Part shown: positions 35,032 to 44,937 of the stretch, piece after piece
Position numbering within the stretch: position 1 is the first letter of the stretch
Layout: every line of letters starts with the position of its first letter
NCBI RefSeq assembly: GCF_022832375.1
Contig: NZ_JALHLG010000003.1
Location: 124,001-188,000 of the forward strand
Source of the DNA: Novosphingobium beihaiense
Lineage (GTDB): Bacteria; Pseudomonadota; Alphaproteobacteria; Sphingomonadales; Sphingomonadaceae
Length of the DNA stretch: 64,000 nt
Reading direction: 5' to 3'
Program-made: the position numbers and the translations under genes
Notes under the pieces: generated by a model
Databases searched by the model: none
The model's input: only the letters and a program-made list of their open reading frames with translations
Told to the model about the DNA's origin: nothing

Positions 35032-36474
35032 GTGACGAAATTCACTTCCGATCGCTTGCTCCTCTTCGGCGCCACCGGCGATCTTTCCCGCAGGATGCTC
35101 CTGCCTTCCCTCTGCGCGCTCGACGCCGAGGATCTGCTCGATCCGCAGATCGAGATTATCGGCACGGCCCGGTCGGACATGGACGATCTCGGCTTCCGCA
35201 ACTTCGCGCGCGAATCGCTCGAACAGTTCCTGCCGGCCAACCGGCGGGGCGGCATGGCCACGTTCCTCAACCGGCTGAGCTATCAGCAGCTCGACGCCAA
35301 CGATCTTTCCGGTTTCGACGCGCTGGCCAACAAGGTGGGCACGCCGCAGGAAGGGCTTTCGATATTCCTGTCGACCGCGCCCAGCCTGTTCGAACCCACC
35401 ATCCACGGCCTTTCCAGCAGTGGCCTGGCGGGAGAGCGCGTGCGCATTGGCCTCGAAAAGCCGCTGGGTATCGATCTCGCCTCCAGCAAGGTGATCAACG
35501 ACGCGGTTTCCGCCGCTTTCCCCGAAGACCGGATCTACCGGATCGACCATTATCTGGGCAAGGAAACCGTGCAGAACCTGCTGGCGCTGCGCTTTGCCAA
35601 CCTGATGTTCGAGCCGCTGTGGAACGCGGCCCATATCGATCATGTCCAGATCACCGTGTCCGAGACGGTCGGGCTGGAATCGCGCGTGGCCTATTATGAC
35701 GATTCGGGCGCCCTGCGCGACATGGTGCAGAACCACATGCTGCAGCTTCTCGCGCTCGTGGCGATGGAACCGCCCGTCTCCTATGACGCAACCAACGTGC
35801 GCGACGAGAAGGTAAAGGTTCTGCGCGCGCTGCGGGCGGTGAAGACCGGCGAAACCGTCACTGGCCAGTACCGCGCAGGCGCCATCGGCGGGCAGGCGGT
35901 ACCCGGATACGACGAGGAACTCGGCAAGGATTCGGACACCGAAACCTTCGTCGCGATCAAGGCGCATATCGACAACTGGCGCTGGCAGGGCGTGCCGTTC
36001 TATCTGCGCACGGGCAAACGCCTGCCGCGCCGCACGACTGAGATCATCGTCCAGTTCCGCCCGGTGCCGCATTCGATCTTCACCGGGCGCGGGGCTAAGA
36101 CCGTGGCCAACCGGCTCGTCATCGGCATCCAGCCGAGCGAGAACATCACGCTCTCGTTGATGGCCAAAGTGCCTGGCCTCGACCGTGAGGGGATCGGCTT
36201 GCGCTCAATCCCGCTGGAAATCTCGATGGCGGATGCCTTTGCCGGGCCGCAGCGGCGCATCGCCTACGAACGCCTGCTGCTCGACCTGATCGAGGGCGAC
36301 CAGACCCTGTTCGTCCGCCGTGACGAAGTGGAGGCCCAATGGGAATGGATCGATGCGATCCGCGCCGGCTGGGAGGAACAGCAGCTTGAGCCCAAGACTT
36401 ATACAGCCGGAAGCTGGGGCCCGTCGGCCGCCATCGCGCTTGCCGAGCGCGACGGCGTGACCTGGCACGAATAG
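35032..36474 (+). CDS. zwf: Glucose-6-phosphate dehydrogenase
   Basis: Oxidises glucose 6-phosphate to 6-phosphogluconolactone with NAD(P), the entry to the Entner-Doudoroff route. It has the nucleotide-binding [15 protein letters not shown] near the start, the active-site block [13 protein letters not shown] and a C-terminal domain with [12 protein letters not shown]-type sequence. GTG 35032 follows GGAAAGG and gives a normal 480 residues; the frame is open further upstream, but that part is arginine-rich and non-homologous. First gene of zwf-edd-glk-eda. No lactonase gene lies between zwf and edd. Confidence 0.95.
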   Translation: MTKFTSDRLLLFGATGDLSRRMLLPSLCALDAEDLLDPQIEIIGTARSDMDDLGFRNFARESLEQFLPANRRGGMATFLNRLSYQQLDANDLSGFDALANKVGTPQEGLSIFLSTAPSLFEPTIHGLSSSGLAGERVRIGLEKPLGIDLASSKVINDAVSAAFPEDRIYRIDHYLGKETVQNLLALRFANLMFEPLWNAAHIDHVQITVSETVGLESRVAYYDDSGALRDMVQNHMLQLLALVAMEPPVSYDATNVRDEKVKVLRALRAVKTGETVTGQYRAGAIGGQAVPGYDEELGKDSDTETFVAIKAHIDNWRWQGVPFYLRTGKRLPRRTTEIIVQFRPVPHSIFTGRGAKTVANRLVIGIQPSENITLSLMAKVPGLDREGIGLRSIPLEISMADAFAGPQRRIAYERLLLDLIEGDQTLFVRRDEVEAQWEWIDAIRAGWEEQQLEPKTYTAGSWGPSAAIALAERDGVTWHE

Positions 36475-36583
36475 CCCTCCTTCCGGAACACAGTTTGAAT
36501 TGATCCCGGCCGTCAGGGCCGCCCCGCTAGTGGCGCCTCCGGCGAGCCCTCGCGGCCGGGCCAGAAAAGATCAGGAGAAGCCC

Positions 36584-38410
36584 ATGAGCCATCTCAACCC
36601 CGTGGTCGCGCGTGTAACCGACCGCATCATCGAGCGTTCCAAGCCCACGCGCGACCGCTATCTTGGCCTTGTAGAACAGGAGCGGGACCGTCATTCCGAC
36701 CGCAGCTTCCTGTCATGCTCCAACCTTGCCCACGGCTTCGCCGCCTCGGGCGAGGACAAGCCCGCCATCGCCACCGGTGGCGCCATCAACCTCGGCATCG
36801 TCACCGCCTACAACGACATGCTCAGCGCCCATCAGCCCTATGGCCGCTACCCTGAGCAGATGAAGCTCTTCGCCCGCGAAGTGGGCGCGACGGCGCAAGT
36901 CGCGGGTGGCGTGCCCGCCATGTGCGACGGCGTGACGCAGGGTTTTGACGGCATGGAGCTGTCGCTGTTCAGCCGCGATACCATTGCCCTGTCCACCGGC
37001 GTCGCGCTGAGCCATGCGATGTTCGACGGCGTGGCGCTGCTCGGCATCTGCGACAAGATCGTGCCCGGTCTGGTCATGGGCGCGCTGCGCTTCGGCCATC
37101 TGCCCGCCGTCTTCATCCCCTCGGGCCCGATGCCCAGCGGCATTTCCAACAAGGAAAAGCAGAAGACCCGCCAGCTCTACGCCGAAGGCAAGGTGGGCCG
37201 CGAGGATCTGCTCGCGAGCGAGAGCGCCAGCTATCATGCGCCGGGCACCTGCACGTTCTACGGCACCGCCAACTCCAACCAGATGATGATGGAGATGATG
37301 GGCCTGCACGTGCCGGGCGCCGCTTTCGTGCCGCCGAACACGCCGCTGCGCCAGGCCCTCACCCGCGCCGCCGTGCAGCGGCTGGCGGCCATGACCAAGA
37401 AGGGCAACGATTACCGCCCGCTGGCCGAAGTCGTGAACGAAAAGGCCATCGTCAATGCCGTGATCGGCCTGCTTGCCACCGGCGGCTCCACCAACCATGC
37501 GATCCACCTGCCCGCCATGGCGCGCGCAGCAGGCATCGTGATCGACTGGGAGGATTTCGACGAGCTGTCTGCCGCCGTTCCCCTCCTCACCCGCGTCTAT
37601 CCCAACGGCTCGGGCGACGTGAACCACTTCCACGCCGCAGGCGGCATGGCCTGGGTGGTAAAGGAACTGCTCGGCGCGGGGCTCGCCCATGGCGATATCC
37701 TCACCGTGGCCGAAGGCGGGATGAGCGCCTATGCCAGCGAACCGGTGCTGATGGACGATACCCTCGCCTGGACCCCCGCCCCCGCCGAAACCGGCGACGA
37801 CACCATGCTGCGCCCCGTTTCCGACCCGTTCCAGCCTGATGGCGGCATGCGTCTCGTCTCGGGCAATCTCGGGCGCGGCACCTTCAAGACCAGCGCGGTC
37901 GACAAGGAGCGCTGGACCATCGAGGCGCCCTGCCGCGTGTTCGACACGCAGGAAGCGGTCAGCGCCGCATTCAAGGCAGGCGAGCTGGACAAGGACGTGG
38001 TCGTCGTCGTGCGTTTCCAGGGCCCGCGCGCCAATGGCATGCCCGAACTGCACAAGCTGACGCCGCCGCTCGGCGTGCTGCAGGATCGCGGCTTCAAGGT
38101 CGCCCTCGTCACCGACGGGCGCATGTCGGGCGCATCGGGCAAAGTCCCCGCCGCCATCCACGTCACGCCCGAAGCGCTGGCCAAGGACGGCAAGCCCGGC
38201 CCGCTCGCCTATCTGCGCGATGGCGATGTGGTGCGCCTGTCCGCCGAGGACGGTTCGCTTTCGACCGCCGCCGATCTTACAGGCCGCGAACCGGCAGCGG
38301 CACCTGCCGAAGCCATAGGCATGGGCCGCGAACTCTTCGCGATGTTCCGCATGGGCGCAGGCGGCGCCGAACAGGGCGGCTCGGCCATGCTGGAGGCGGC
38401 AGGGCTATGA
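36584..38410 (+). CDS. edd: Phosphogluconate dehydratase
   Basis: Dehydrates 6-phosphogluconate to KDPG, the defining Entner-Doudoroff step. The 608-residue IlvD/Edd-family protein has iron-sulfur cysteine contexts in [19 protein letters not shown] and GICDKIVPG, plus [18 protein letters not shown] and the C-terminal [23 protein letters not shown] lies six bases before ATG 36584. Followed by glk after a 153-base gap filled with a repeat element. Confidence 0.97.
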   Translation: MSHLNPVVARVTDRIIERSKPTRDRYLGLVEQERDRHSDRSFLSCSNLAHGFAASGEDKPAIATGGAINLGIVTAYNDMLSAHQPYGRYPEQMKLFAREVGATAQVAGGVPAMCDGVTQGFDGMELSLFSRDTIALSTGVALSHAMFDGVALLGICDKIVPGLVMGALRFGHLPAVFIPSGPMPSGISNKEKQKTRQLYAEGKVGREDLLASESASYHAPGTCTFYGTANSNQMMMEMMGLHVPGAAFVPPNTPLRQALTRAAVQRLAAMTKKGNDYRPLAEVVNEKAIVNAVIGLLATGGSTNHAIHLPAMARAAGIVIDWEDFDELSAAVPLLTRVYPNGSGDVNHFHAAGGMAWVVKELLGAGLAHGDILTVAEGGMSAYASEPVLMDDTLAWTPAPAETGDDTMLRPVSDPFQPDGGMRLVSGNLGRGTFKTSAVDKERWTIEAPCRVFDTQEAVSAAFKAGELDKDVVVVVRFQGPRANGMPELHKLTPPLGVLQDRGFKVALVTDGRMSGASGKVPAAIHVTPEALAKDGKPGPLAYLRDGDVVRLSAEDGSLSTAADLTGREPAAAPAEAIGMGRELFAMFRMGAGGAEQGGSAMLEAAGL

Positions 38411-38427
38411 CAGCGATCACGCCACAA

Positions 38428-38559
38428 AATCCTCCCTGTCCCCGCAGGGGATGGGGAGGTGGCGCGCACGAAGTGCGTGACGGAGGGGTTTCTGCCCCCT
38501 CCACCACCCGCTGCGCGGGCGGTCCCCCTCCCCATTCCGCAAGCGGAACAGGGAGGATT
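38428..38559. repeat. Palindromic interspersed repeat between edd and glk
   Basis: A 132-base element bounded by AATCCTCCCTG at 38428 and its complement CAGGGAGGATT at 38549. Inner inverted pairs include GGGGATGGGGAGG with CCCCTCCCC and CACGAAGTGCGTGACGGAG, the latter characteristic of a dispersed alphaproteobacterial repeat. Its right end supplies GGGAGG at 38551-38556, seven bases before the glk start, so the element provides the glk ribosome site and could fold it away by pairing with its left end. Confidence 0.82.
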
Positions 38560-38563
38560 GAAG

Positions 38564-39550
38564 ATGGAGAGCGGCATGACTGAACTCGTCGCCGTCGATA
38601 TCGGCGGCACCCACGCCCGCTTCGCCATCGCCACTGTGGCGCCGGACGGCACGATCACGCTGGGCGAACCGGCCACCCTCCACACCAAGGACCACGGCAG
38701 CTTCCAGCTCGCCTGGCAGGCCTTTCGCGAGATGAACGGCGGCACCCTGCCCCCGTCCGTCGCGATGTCCGTCGCCGGGCCGGTGGGCGGAGAGATCATC
38801 AAGTTCACCAACAACCCCTGGATCCTGCGCCCCGGCCGCATCGAAGAGATGCTCGGCCCCACGCGCCACACCATCGTCAACGATTTCGCCGCCGTCGGCC
38901 ATGCCGTCGCCCGCGCGCATGAGGATGACTACATCCACCTCACCGGGCCCGAAACGCCGCTGCCCGCCTCGGGCACGCTGAGCGTGCTGGGCCCCGGCAC
39001 CGGCCTCGGCGTCGCCCATGTCTGGCGCGACGGAAAGGGCGGCTACCATGTGCAGGCGACCGAAGGCGGCCATATCGACTTCGCGCCGCTCGACCTGATC
39101 GAGGACGCCATCCTCGCCCGGCTGCGCAAGCGCCATAACCGAGTCTCGGTGGAGCGCGTCGTCTCTGGCCCCGCCATTGTCGATATCTACCAGACGCTGG
39201 CCGCCATGGAGCACCGCGCGGTCGTGGAACTGAGCGATGTCGAAATCTGGACGGCGGGCACTTCGGGCGAAGACAGCCTTGCCGCTGCCGCCGTCGACCG
39301 GTTCTGCCTGTCGCTGGGCGCAGCGGCGGGCGACTATGCCCTGGCGCAGGGCGCCTCGGGCGTCGTGATCGCGGGCGGGCTTGGCTACCGTATCCGCGAG
39401 ACCATCCAGAAATCGGGCTTTGCGGAACGTTTCCGCGCCAAGGGCCGTTTTGCCAGCATGATGGCGGGGCTTCCCGTCAAGCTTATCACTCATCCGCAGC
39501 CCGGCCTGTTCGGCGCGGCTGCCGCTTTCGCCAGGGAGCATCTGCAATAA
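38564..39550 (+). CDS. glk: Glucokinase
   Basis: Phosphorylates glucose with ATP, feeding zwf. The 328-residue ROK-unrelated bacterial Glk has VAVDIGGTHARFAIA (phosphate 1), SVAGPVGGEIIKFTNNPW with the sugar-binding region, and LGPGTGLGVAHV (phosphate 2). ATG 38564 (MESGMTEL) is seven bases from GGGAGG in the adjoining repeat; ATG 38576 is possible but further away. Its TAA overlaps the eda ATG by one base. Confidence 0.93.
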   Translation: MESGMTELVAVDIGGTHARFAIATVAPDGTITLGEPATLHTKDHGSFQLAWQAFREMNGGTLPPSVAMSVAGPVGGEIIKFTNNPWILRPGRIEEMLGPTRHTIVNDFAAVGHAVARAHEDDYIHLTGPETPLPASGTLSVLGPGTGLGVAHVWRDGKGGYHVQATEGGHIDFAPLDLIEDAILARLRKRHNRVSVERVVSGPAIVDIYQTLAAMEHRAVVELSDVEIWTAGTSGEDSLAAAAVDRFCLSLGAAAGDYALAQGASGVVIAGGLGYRIRETIQKSGFAERFRAKGRFASMMAGLPVKLITHPQPGLFGAAAAFAREHLQ

Positions 39551-40176
39551 TGACCACTTCATCCGCCGCCGTCGAAAAGGTCATGCTTCTGGCCCCGGTC
39601 ATCCCGGTGCTGGTGATCGAGGATATCGAACACGCGCTGCCCATCGCCGAAGCGCTGGTCGCAGGCGGGCTGCCCGCGCTGGAAGTCACGCTGCGCACCG
39701 AATGCGCGATCGAGGCGATCAAGGTGATGAAGCAGGTTCCCGGCGCCGTCGTCGGCGCAGGCACCGTACTCACGCCCGAAGATCTGGCGAAGTCGATCGA
39801 CGCGGGCGCCGAGTTCATCGTCTCGCCGGGCCTCACGCCCAAGCTGGGCGAAGCCGCCGCCAAGTCCGGCATCCCCTTCCTGCCCGGGACCGCCAATGCC
39901 AGCGACGTGATGTTCGCGCTCGAACTCGGATTCGACCGGCTGAAGTTCTTCCCCGCCATGGCGGCGGGCGGCCCGCCCGCGCTGAAGGCGATCTCGGCCC
40001 CGCTGGCGGCCGCGAAGTTCTGCCCCACCGGCGGCGTAACCATGGACAACGCGCCGGACTGGCTGGCCCTCGATGCCGTGCTCTGCGTGGGCGGAAGCTG
40101 GATGGTACCCAAGGGGGCGCCCGATGTGGCCAGGATCGAGGCGACGGCCCGCGCGGCGGCAGGGCTCGCTCGATGA
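39550..40176 (+). CDS. eda: KDPG aldolase
   Basis: Splits 2-keto-3-deoxy-6-phosphogluconate into pyruvate and glyceraldehyde 3-phosphate. The 208-residue barrel has catalytic Glu in LEVTLRTE, GAGTVLTPED, SPGLTPKL and the Schiff-base Lys in LKFFPAM. The ATG overlaps the glk stop and the TGA overlaps the next ATG, so the genes are translationally coupled. Confidence 0.96.
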   Translation: MTTSSAAVEKVMLLAPVIPVLVIEDIEHALPIAEALVAGGLPALEVTLRTECAIEAIKVMKQVPGAVVGAGTVLTPEDLAKSIDAGAEFIVSPGLTPKLGEAAAKSGIPFLPGTANASDVMFALELGFDRLKFFPAMAAGGPPALKAISAPLAAAKFCPTGGVTMDNAPDWLALDAVLCVGGSWMVPKGAPDVARIEATARAAAGLAR

Positions 40177-42962
40177 CCGGCCCGGCGCTCTCCACCGTCG
40201 CGGATCTCGAAGCCCGTCTTCAGGAACTCCACAAGCTGACGGCGCAGACGCCGCTTTACAATCCGGTCTTCCAGCTCGGCATAGAACTGTCGCGCAAGCT
40301 GGAAAACGGCGAAATGAGCCTCGACGATATCGAGGCTCTCGTGGCCGAGATGGAATGCGAGGGGCTGCGCGCCCGCGCCATCCGCCTCGGCCGCGTGCTC
40401 GAAACTGTCTCTCTCGAAGAAAACGACGCCCGGCTCGACGCGGCGGCGGATGAAGACGACTTCACCGCGTTCGCCGTGCGCTGGCAGCGTCCGGCCGCGC
40501 ATGTCGTCTTCACCGCGCATCCCACGTTCCTGCTCACCAGCGCGCAGACCGAAGCCGTCGCCCGTTCGGCCTCGACCGGCGATCACAGCGATGCCACCGT
40601 TTGCGTCGCTTCGGCCGAGCGCGACACCATCACGCTCGATCTCGAACACGAAAAGGCCATGGCCGCCATCGCCAAGGGTCAGAAAGCGCGCGACCGCATC
40701 TGCGCCCGCCTGTTCGACATCGCCGCCGCCCGCTGGCCCAAGCGCTGGAAAAGCCTGCAACCGATGCCGGTGCGCTTCGCCTCCTGGGTCGGTTATGACA
40801 TGGACGGGCGCACCGATATCGGCTGGTCCACCTCGATCCGCTACCGCCTGCAGGAAAAGGCGCAGCGCCTGTCCGGCTATGCCAAGAGCCTCGAAGGGCT
40901 GGAGCCCGAAATCGCCGCCCGCCTCGCCCGCGCGGCGGCGCATACGGCGGAAATGGCCGCCAATTTCAGCCGGGACCTGAGCGAGCCCGAAGCGCTTTCC
41001 GCCGCTGCCAATGCGCTGACGGCCGATCATCCGGACAAGCTCACCAGCCTCTCCGGCGTGATTGCGGAGCTGGAGGAAGAGGCCCGCCACGCCGGGCAGG
41101 AGGCCGCCTGCAAGCTGCTCGTCACCGCCGCCGCCATGCGCGCGGACGGCCTCGGCATGGGCTGGATTCACTTCCGCGTGAATGCCTCGCAGCTCCAGAA
41201 CGCGATCCGCCGCCGCATCGATCCGGACGGCAAGCTCAGCCTCGCCAGCCAGGCCGCACTGATGAAAATGCGCGAGCTGCTGGCGGACGTGAAACCGCTG
41301 AAGTCCAATTTCGCCGCGCTCGCGATCGAGAACAGCACCGCCGTGCGCCAGTTCCTCGCCATGGCGCAGATCCTTGGCCATATCGACGCCGATGCGCCGA
41401 TCCGGATGCTGGTGGCCGAGTGCGAACAGCCGACCACCGTGCTGGCCGCGCTCTATTTCGCCAAGAAATTCGGGATCGAGGACAAGGTGGACGTCTCCCC
41501 CCTGTTCGAGACCGAATCCGCGCTGGAACACGGCGGCCGCTTCCTCGATGCGGTGCTGTCCGAACCGGCCTACCGCGAATACGCCAAGAAGCGCGGGCGC
41601 ATCTCGATCCAGACGGGCTTTTCGGACGCGGGCCGCTTCGTCGGCCAGATCCCGGCGGCGCTTGCCATCGAGCGCCTGCACGGGCGCCTGGCCGAGGCCA
41701 TGGTGGCCAACGGGCTCACCGATGTCGCCGCGCTGATCTTCAACACCGGCGGCGAATCGATGGGCCGCGGCTGCCACCCCTCCAGCGTGGACGACCGTTT
41801 CGACTGGCAGATGCCGCCCTGGGCCCGCCGCCGCTTCCTGCGCGCCGGGATCCGGCTGGAGCCCGAAGTCTCGTTTCAGGGCGGCGACGGCTATCTGTGG
41901 TTCGGTTCAGACGAGCTGGCGCTGGCGATGCTCACCCGCATGGCCGAAAAGCCGCTATGGGGTGCGGACATCAACGCGCCGACCGACGTGTTCTACCGCC
42001 GCACCGACCTTAGCCTCGATTTCTACCGCGCGATCCGCCGGGTGCAGCACGAACACCTCGAAAGCGCGACCTACAGCCGGGCGATCACGGCTTTCGGCCT
42101 CGGCCTGCTCAACGATACCGGGAGCCGCAAGTCGCGCCGCCAGTCGGACCTTGCCGCCGACCGCACGATGAGCCTGCGCCAGATCCGCGCGATCCCGCAC
42201 AACGCGATCCTCCAGCAGCTCGGCTATCCGGTCAACGTGATCGCGGGCATGGGCACCGCGTCGGACGGCAACCGCGAGGAGATCGCCGAAATGCTGACCG
42301 AAAGCGCGCGCGGGCGGCAACTGGTGCGACTGGTGCGCGCGGCGAACGCGCTCGCCTCGATCAAGACGGCGGCGGCCTATGGCGAGCTGTTCAATTCGGC
42401 CTACTGGGCCAGCCGCCCCTATCGCGGGCACGAGCAGCACATTTCCGAGGCCTGCCTGACGCTGGCGGAATACCTCACCAAGGATGACCGCACCGGCGTG
42501 TTCCGCCGCCTCGCCTCGCGCCTGCGCGTCGATGCGCTGAAACTGCACAAGCTGCTCGACCTGATCCCGGACGAAGACCCGCCGATCAAGGACCGCGAAC
42601 ACACCCGCCGCAGCCTCGGCGCGCTGCAGGCGCTGCGCATCGCGCTGTTCAAGCACATGTTCCTGCGCGCGGTCATGGTCCCGCCTTTCAGCCGCGCCAA
42701 CGACATCAGCCGCGACGACGTGCTGGAGATGTTCTTCAGCCTGCGCGTGGAAGACGGCCTTGCCCAGCTGCGCCGCGCCTTCCCGGTCCACTTCCCCTCG
42801 ATCAGCGACTTCGCCATCGACGCGCCGAGCGAGTACCCGGATTCCAGCGCGGCAGGCTATGCACAGATCCACAAGGACTTCATCGATCCGATCGCGCGCT
42901 CACACGCCCTGTCGCTCCGGATCACCACGGCGCTGGCGAACGAGTTTGGCGCGCATGGGTAA
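40173..42962 (+). CDS. Divergent phosphoenolpyruvate-carboxylase-like protein
   Basis: Belongs to the PEPC family by length (929 residues) and overall order of motifs, and PEPC would suit the operon (oxaloacetate from Entner-Doudoroff PEP). Key sites differ from E. coli PEPC. The TAHPT histidine is kept (H116). The GYSDSAKD Lys is Arg (GFSDAGR, R488). The HGRGG motif reads FNTGGESMGRG (523-533), losing H579 and R581 equivalents but keeping the second Arg. The C-terminal domain has GYPVNVIAGMG. ATG 40173 overlaps the eda stop (ATGA). It may be a PEPC of altered kinetics or a protein with another activity. Confidence 0.75.
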   Translation: MTGPALSTVADLEARLQELHKLTAQTPLYNPVFQLGIELSRKLENGEMSLDDIEALVAEMECEGLRARAIRLGRVLETVSLEENDARLDAAADEDDFTAFAVRWQRPAAHVVFTAHPTFLLTSAQTEAVARSASTGDHSDATVCVASAERDTITLDLEHEKAMAAIAKGQKARDRICARLFDIAAARWPKRWKSLQPMPVRFASWVGYDMDGRTDIGWSTSIRYRLQEKAQRLSGYAKSLEGLEPEIAARLARAAAHTAEMAANFSRDLSEPEALSAAANALTADHPDKLTSLSGVIAELEEEARHAGQEAACKLLVTAAAMRADGLGMGWIHFRVNASQLQNAIRRRIDPDGKLSLASQAALMKMRELLADVKPLKSNFAALAIENSTAVRQFLAMAQILGHIDADAPIRMLVAECEQPTTVLAALYFAKKFGIEDKVDVSPLFETESALEHGGRFLDAVLSEPAYREYAKKRGRISIQTGFSDAGRFVGQIPAALAIERLHGRLAEAMVANGLTDVAALIFNTGGESMGRGCHPSSVDDRFDWQMPPWARRRFLRAGIRLEPEVSFQGGDGYLWFGSDELALAMLTRMAEKPLWGADINAPTDVFYRRTDLSLDFYRAIRRVQHEHLESATYSRAITAFGLGLLNDTGSRKSRRQSDLAADRTMSLRQIRAIPHNAILQQLGYPVNVIAGMGTASDGNREEIAEMLTESARGRQLVRLVRAANALASIKTAAAYGELFNSAYWASRPYRGHEQHISEACLTLAEYLTKDDRTGVFRRLASRLRVDALKLHKLLDLIPDEDPPIKDREHTRRSLGALQALRIALFKHMFLRAVMVPPFSRANDISRDDVLEMFFSLRVEDGLAQLRRAFPVHFPSISDFAIDAPSEYPDSSAAGYAQIHKDFIDPIARSHALSLRITTALANEFGAHG

Positions 42963-43902
42963 ACTGAATTGGCTTGGCGCTGTGGCCGCCCTTGCGATGC
43001 ATGCGGTTCCTGACGGTGCCGCATACGCCGACACACGCCAGACGGCGGAAATTCGCACCAGTGACGTCGCAAGATTCTATGCCATCTACGACGCTGCCAA
43101 AGGCAAGCCTTCGGCAGAAGTTCTGCAACGGGAGTATATCGAAGGCGGCACCGACGGTGTTCGCCAGTTCGTGCCGTACCGGATCGTCTCGGGCGAAGCG
43201 CTGGCCAAAGCTATTGCCGGGAACCCCGAGGTCTATGATCATGCACGCCAATGCTTGAATGTTCTGCCCACAGTATCGGCTCGACTTAAAAACGCCTTTC
43301 GCAAGTTGGCCGAACTCGATCCAGACGCAACGTTCCCCCCCGTGACCATTTTGATCGGCCGCAACAACAGTGGTGGAACGACCGGCGAATCCGGCGTGCT
43401 GATTGGATTGGAAGTGACTTGCCGTTCGAACTGGCTGGAAGCCGATCTCTCCGACCGGCTCTTGCATCTGATTGCGCATGAATATGGGCACATCCAGCAG
43501 GCGCCCGAACTCAATGACGGAACAATTCCGGCAAACCTCCTCAAGCAATCGCTGACCGAGGGCGTGGCGGAACTGATGGCCTGGCTCACCTCCGGCAGCG
43601 TGAGCAACACACATCTCGCGAACTGGACCAAGGGGCACGAGCGAGAGATCGAGGGAAAATTCCTTCTGGACAAGGACAGTACCGATATCTCCGCCTGGCT
43701 CTACAATGGCCCGGGGACGCCCGAGCATCCCGGCGATCTCGGCTATTGGGTCGGATACCGCATTGCGAAAGCCTACTACCAGAAAGCCAAGGACAAGCGC
43801 GCGGCCCTTCGCGTGCTGCTAAAGCTCGAAGACCCTGACGCCATTCTGGCACAGAGCGGCTGGCATCCTGGCATGACGGACGAAACACAGCCACCAGCCT
43901 AG
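42955..43902 (+). CDS. Exported zinc-metalloprotease-like protein (HExxH)
   Basis: Predicted secreted or periplasmic peptidase-like protein of 315 residues, possibly DUF2268-related. Signal peptide ends near GAAYA. The zinc motif HEYGH lies in LLHLIAHEYGHIQQAP, with a downstream Glu in LTEGVAELMAWL as likely third ligand, the gluzincin pattern. LGYWVGYRIAKAYYQKAKD near the end also recalls DUF2268. ATG 42955 overlaps the last codons of the PEPC-like gene by eight bases, so it is coupled to a carbon-metabolism operon with no obvious link. Its base composition is a little less GC-rich than its neighbours. Confidence 0.72.
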   Translation: MGKLNWLGAVAALAMHAVPDGAAYADTRQTAEIRTSDVARFYAIYDAAKGKPSAEVLQREYIEGGTDGVRQFVPYRIVSGEALAKAIAGNPEVYDHARQCLNVLPTVSARLKNAFRKLAELDPDATFPPVTILIGRNNSGGTTGESGVLIGLEVTCRSNWLEADLSDRLLHLIAHEYGHIQQAPELNDGTIPANLLKQSLTEGVAELMAWLTSGSVSNTHLANWTKGHEREIEGKFLLDKDSTDISAWLYNGPGTPEHPGDLGYWVGYRIAKAYYQKAKDKRAALRVLLKLEDPDAILAQSGWHPGMTDETQPPA

Positions 43903-43917
43903 CCCGGCACGCTGTTT

Positions 43918-44721
43918 CTATCCCTCGGTCGCCAGCAGCAGGAACGACTTCGCCACACTCTCCAGCATCGCCGTATCCGCGCTGCCGGGCAAGATGCTGG
44001 CAAGCAGGTTGGTGTCCTTGAGCAGCATCTTCGCGCCGTGTTCGAACGCGCGCGGCTCAGGAATGCGGGCATAGACTTCGAAACCAAAGCTGCGGCCGGA
44101 GCTGGCCTTGACCAGTTCGGCGAGCGCCTTGCGGTCCACACCCAGCGCCTCGCCCGCCTGCAGCGCGGCCTGTGCCAGGCCCATGTTGGCGGCCATCAGC
44201 GTGTTGTTGACGATCTTGGCTTTCTGCCCCGCGCCCGCGCCGCCGAGCAGCACGATCAGCTTGCCGAAGCTTTCGAACACCGGCTTTGCCTGATCGAAAG
44301 CCGCCTGCGATCCGCCGCACATCACCGTCATCGTGCCTGCCTCGGCGCCCGGCGCGCCGCCGCTGACGGGGGCATCGACCATGGCCACGCCATGGCTGCC
44401 GCACAGCGCCTCCACCCTGATCGCGGTTTCGGGCAGGATCGTGGAATGCAGCGCCAGCAGGCTGCCCGGCTTCATCGCGGGCACCAGCCGCCCGCAAATT
44501 TCCAGCACGTCGGCATCGTTGACCACGCACAGTCCTACGTGATCGCAAGCCGCGCCCAATTCCTCAACGCTAGCCGCGACGGTCGCGCCTTTTTCGGCAA
44601 ATTCTGCGGTCACTTCCGGGCGCCGCGCCCAGACCGTGAGCGGAAAGCGCAGCAGCATCCGGTGCGCCATCGGCCCGCCCTGACTGCCAATTCCAATAAA
44701 ACCCGTGCTGATCGCCGCCAT
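43918..44721 (-). CDS. NAD-binding beta-hydroxyacid dehydrogenase (HIBADH family)
   Basis: Oxidises or reduces a short beta-hydroxyacid, such as 3-hydroxyisobutyrate or tartronate semialdehyde; exact substrate open. The 267-residue protein has a Rossmann motif FIGIGSQGGPMA, the substrate motif DAPVSGGAPGAE and catalytic Lys in GAGQKAKIVNN. ATG 44721 (MAAISTGFIG) follows GAAGGAAAAG. Divergent from the arginine cluster by 216 bases and convergent with the metalloprotease-like gene. Confidence 0.85.
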   Translation of the reverse strand: MAAISTGFIGIGSQGGPMAHRMLLRFPLTVWARRPEVTAEFAEKGATVAASVEELGAACDHVGLCVVNDADVLEICGRLVPAMKPGSLLALHSTILPETAIRVEALCGSHGVAMVDAPVSGGAPGAEAGTMTVMCGGSQAAFDQAKPVFESFGKLIVLLGGAGAGQKAKIVNNTLMAANMGLAQAALQAGEALGVDRKALAELVKASSGRSFGFEVYARIPEPRAFEHGAKMLLKDTNLLASILPGSADTAMLESVAKSFLLLATEG

Positions 44722-44937
44722 GTGCTTTTCCTTCTCCCGCCGATGCGGCGTTTCTCGCCATGGAAGCGTCTGGACGGGAGCCTGTCCAGTCATCGGAGCC
44801 CAAGACCGCCGTGCATCGCCGGGGCGTCATCCCCCTTTGGGAAGGTTATCCCGCCCCCAGACCGGCGGCGCATGGACTTCCCCCTGCCAAGTTCCTAATG
44901 TTCCGCCCACACGCAACAATTGAACAACGAGGATGTC

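Noticed and set aside
39486-41777. Minus-strand frame of about 760 codons across eda and the PEPC-like gene
   Set aside because: Antisense shadow; the plus-strand genes carry all the motifs and overlap signals.
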